Of a DNA stretch of 64,000 nt, positions 62,106 through 64,000 are shown piece after piece. A program made the translations under genes and the position numbers. The notes below the pieces were generated by a model that saw nothing but the letters and a program-made list of their open reading frames with translations, had not been told where the DNA came from and did not search any database. This DNA comes from Aquimixticola soesokkakensis. Lineage in GTDB: Bacteria > Pseudomonadota > Alphaproteobacteria > Rhodobacterales > Rhodobacteraceae. The stretch covers positions 186,001 through 250,000 of the forward strand of contig NZ_FWFS01000003.1 in the NCBI RefSeq assembly GCF_900172375.1, given 5' to 3'. How positions within the stretch are numbered: position 1 is the first letter of the stretch; the number at the start of each line of letters is the position of its first letter.

Positions 62106-64000
62106 TCAGTCTGAAACGGCCTCGACCGCCTCTTGCGCCCCGTCCTGCTCTGCAGGCTCTTGGGTGCCGCGCGCCGGAGTGGCGTCAAACGCGTCAAGAA
62201 CATCGCGCGCCAGCCCCAGCGCCACAGCGAGATCGCCCAAAATCTGTTCCGAGGCAAAAACCGCCTGCAAACGGCGCAACGCGGCCACCGCGTCGCCGGC
62301 GTCAAGTTGGCGCAGTTGCTGTTCGGCCCCCTCAAGGTCGCCCATGCGGCGCAAAGCGGCGGCGGCGATCACCCGCCCCCGCTCATCGCGCGCCGACAGC
62401 ATCAGTTGCGCCTGTTCGAGCGCCTGCGCATCCTCCCCGCGGCGAAAGGCGTCCAGCGCCAGCGGGATGCGATACCATCCCGGCGGGCTGGCACTGAGCG
62501 CCATGGCCTGGTTTACAAGGTCGATCCCCGCCTGCCAATCGCCGCGCTCGGCCAGATACCAGCCACTCACAACGATCATATCGGGGGTTGCGGGATTGAG
62601 GCGCATCGCGGTGGTGTAGGACCGCAGCGCCTCGTCCTCGCGCCCCAGCGCCATCAGGATCGACCCGCGATATTCTTCGGCCACGGCGTCTGACGGGTCA
62701 AGCCAGACCGCACGGTCCGCCGCCGCCAAAGCATCCGCCAACAAGCCGTCGTCCCGCGTCGCGCCGCTGCGGGTCCAGTCCAGAAACCGCATCATCGACC
62801 ACGAGGCCCAAATGCGCGCCTCCTGCGGCGTTTCGCGCAAAAAACGGTTCAGGCAAAAGCGGACCCGTGCAGCCTGTGCGGCCTCTTTGGTTTCATCAAA
62901 GGCGTGCCAGCGCAGGGTGCAGGTATAGGCCGTTTCCACCGCGGCCTGCGGCGTGCCTGCCGCCTCGCGCGCCTGTGCACGGCGCAACACGTCGCGCGCA
63001 ACAAACCCCGTGGGGGCGGCAATGGCGACGGCGCTGCGCCGCACAATCGTCTCCAGGCGCGCTTGCCAGATGTCGCGTGCCACCGGCGGGCCGAAGTCGC
63101 GCCCGAAACTTTCCTCGACAAACACCGGCAAGGATTCGCGCCCCGACCAGATCACGACACCTTCCAGCGTCGAGGTCAGCGTCAGATCCAGCGCCAGCCC
63201 GCCCCCCGTGCGGCGCAAAACCGGCGTCAGAACGTAATCGGCAATCGGGGTCAGGGCGAAACCGAAACTGGGCGCGCGGTCCTGCACGCGCAGCGTGCGA
63301 AACGCCGACAGCGCGCGCACCAGATCGGCGTGCAACAACCCGCCAAGACCGTCGCGCAGGTCTTCGGGCAGGGCTGCGGGCAAATCATTGCGCAAGGCCT
63401 CGACACGCACCACGGGCATATCCAGGGGTTTGGACTGCGCCCGCGCGCTGGACAGCGGCTCGGAAAACTGTTGCGACATTTGCCATAAAATCCCCGCGAT
63501 CGCGCCGACCAGAACCGCAGTGGCCACGATCACCGTCAGCACCGGCCAGAGTTTGCGCGCCGACTGGTCCACCGGAAGGCGCGCCTGCGCAGCGCGTGCG
63601 GCGCTCAAGGCGTCGCGCTGCGCAGGCGAGGCCACGCGCGCATCGGGGGCAGGCCAGCGGTAGCCCACAAGCGGGCCATCTGTGGCAGGCTGCGCAGGCG
63701 CCACCTGCGCCTGCGTGCTACCTGTCGTCGCGCGACGGGCAAACACCAAAGTGTTCTGGCCCACCGGAATGCGCATCGACAGGGCTGCATCGGCCCCCTG
63801 CCCGTCGAAATAGGCGTCCAGTAATTTGCGCAGCCGCCCGATTTCAACACGCACGATACTGTCGGTGGATGGGTCGAAATCCCTGCTGCGCCCCAGCACA
63901 TCAACCGCGATTGCATAGGCTTTGACGGGCGTGCCGGTGACCTCGCAGCGCACCAGATAGCGGAGTAATTTATTCGCCCGTGAGCCGACGCGCAGCACCC
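62106..64000 (-). CDS. DNA-binding-like membrane TPR protein (5' end beyond the window)
   Basis: At least 630 residues; the N-terminus runs past the right edge. The N-terminal part (about 1-65 of the visible frame, LLRYLVRCEVTG to VRVEIGRLRKLLDAYF) matches a domain seen at the start of many alphaproteobacterial regulator/TPR and adenylate cyclase proteins. One membrane segment follows at about 153-172 (LWPVLTVIVATAVLVGAIAG). The C-terminal 300 residues contain TPR repeats (for example AVAEEYRGSILMALGREDEAL). Looks like a cytoplasmic DNA-contacting head with a periplasmic TPR sensor. No function can be given. Confidence 0.75.
   Translation of the reverse strand, partial: VLRVGSRANKLLRYLVRCEVTGTPVKAYAIAVDVLGRSRDFDPSTDSIVRVEIGRLRKLLDAYFDGQGADAALSMRIPVGQNTLVFARRATTGSTQAQVAPAQPATDGPLVGYRWPAPDARVASPAQRDALSAARAAQARLPVDQSARKLWPVLTVIVATAVLVGAIAGILWQMSQQFSEPLSSARAQSKPLDMPVVRVEALRNDLPAALPEDLRDGLGGLLHADLVRALSAFRTLRVQDRAPSFGFALTPIADYVLTPVLRRTGGGLALDLTLTSTLEGVVIWSGRESLPVFVEESFGRDFGPPVARDIWQARLETIVRRSAVAIAAPTGFVARDVLRRAQAREAAGTPQAAVETAYTCTLRWHAFDETKEAAQAARVRFCLNRFLRETPQEARIWASWSMMRFLDWTRSGATRDDGLLADALAAADRAVWLDPSDAVAEEYRGSILMALGREDEALRSYTTAMRLNPATPDMIVVSGWYLAERGDWQAGIDLVNQAMALSASPPGWYRIPLALDAFRRGEDAQALEQAQLMLSARDERGRVIAAAALRRMGDLEGAEQQLRQLDAGDAVAALRRLQAVFASEQILGDLAVALGLARDVLDAFDATPARGTQEPAEQDGAQEAVEAVSD

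Noticed and set aside
1-64000. Mobile element or prophage in the window
   Set aside because: No transposase, phage gene, or inverted-repeat-bounded segment was seen; the only tyrosine recombinase is the housekeeping XerC next to DUF484.

Overview
The window is about 64 kb of GC-rich chromosomal DNA with almost no coding gaps. It reads as an alphaproteobacterium of the Rhodobacteraceae (Roseobacter/Rhodobacter type). The evidence is synteny and protein character: a Tad/Flp pilus operon, the ruvC-ruvA-ruvB-hypothetical-ybgC-tolQRAB-pal-cpoB-tilS-ftsH string, the DUF484-xerC pair, folD with chorismate mutase, YcjX with the YcjF-like protein, and tamA-tamB. I see no rRNA, intact tRNA, CRISPR array, prophage or insertion sequence. 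The species cannot be named from the sequence.

Layout. 1-12164 (+): Tad pilus locus. It holds the tail of a probable Flp pilin with a strong terminator, then cpaB, cpaC, an OmpA-like lipoprotein, cpaE, cpaF, tadB, tadC, two TPR lipoproteins, a small prepilin peptidase and an AAA+ ATPase. 12178-14285 (-): a membrane-anchored LytTR regulator, folD and chorismate mutase. 14464-14544 (+): an isolated 26-residue hydrophobic peptide. 14700-27756 (-): tam, ftsH, tilS, cpoB, pal, tolB, tolA, tolR, tolQ, ybgC, an unknown gene, ruvB, ruvA and ruvC. 27974-34664 (-): an unknown membrane protein, prmA, a P-loop kinase-like protein, msrA, an MFS carrier and priA. 34665-35518: an unusually long non-coding region. 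35519-37517 (+): DUF484, xerC and an EF-hand-like mini protein. 37627-43809 (-): ileS, a Cys-rich mini protein and the YcjF/YcjX pair. 43917-45014 (+): truA and a 53-residue protein. 45215-50433 (-): a GntR regulator, a KdsD/KpsF-type sugar-phosphate isomerase and a giant GlmS-like protein. 50648-55030 (-): an RND efflux pair. 55287-55793 (-): a PhnA-like zinc-ribbon protein. 56114-62022 (+): tamA-tamB. 62106 to the right edge (-): a DNA-binding-like, membrane-spanning TPR protein.

Most of the window is cell-envelope and DNA/RNA maintenance. The pilus, Tol-Pal, TamAB and RND genes all build or use the envelope, and ruvABC, priA and xerC serve replication and recombination. The most novel coding unit is the GntR / sugar isomerase / 1124-residue amidotransferase-SIS protein cluster. 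That protein has an N-terminal insertion and an unassigned C-terminal region of about 285 residues. The most interesting non-coding signals are a hairpin with the exact CCUCCUCCC loop motif of Rhodobacter CcsR-type small RNAs in the RND leader, a putative small-RNA/terminator unit near 45.1 kb, operator-like repeats upstream of DUF484-xerC, and a repeated habit of short tandem duplications in intergenic DNA and at gene 3' ends. Start codons were chosen by family N-termini and Shine-Dalgarno positions. Several differ from the longest open frame.
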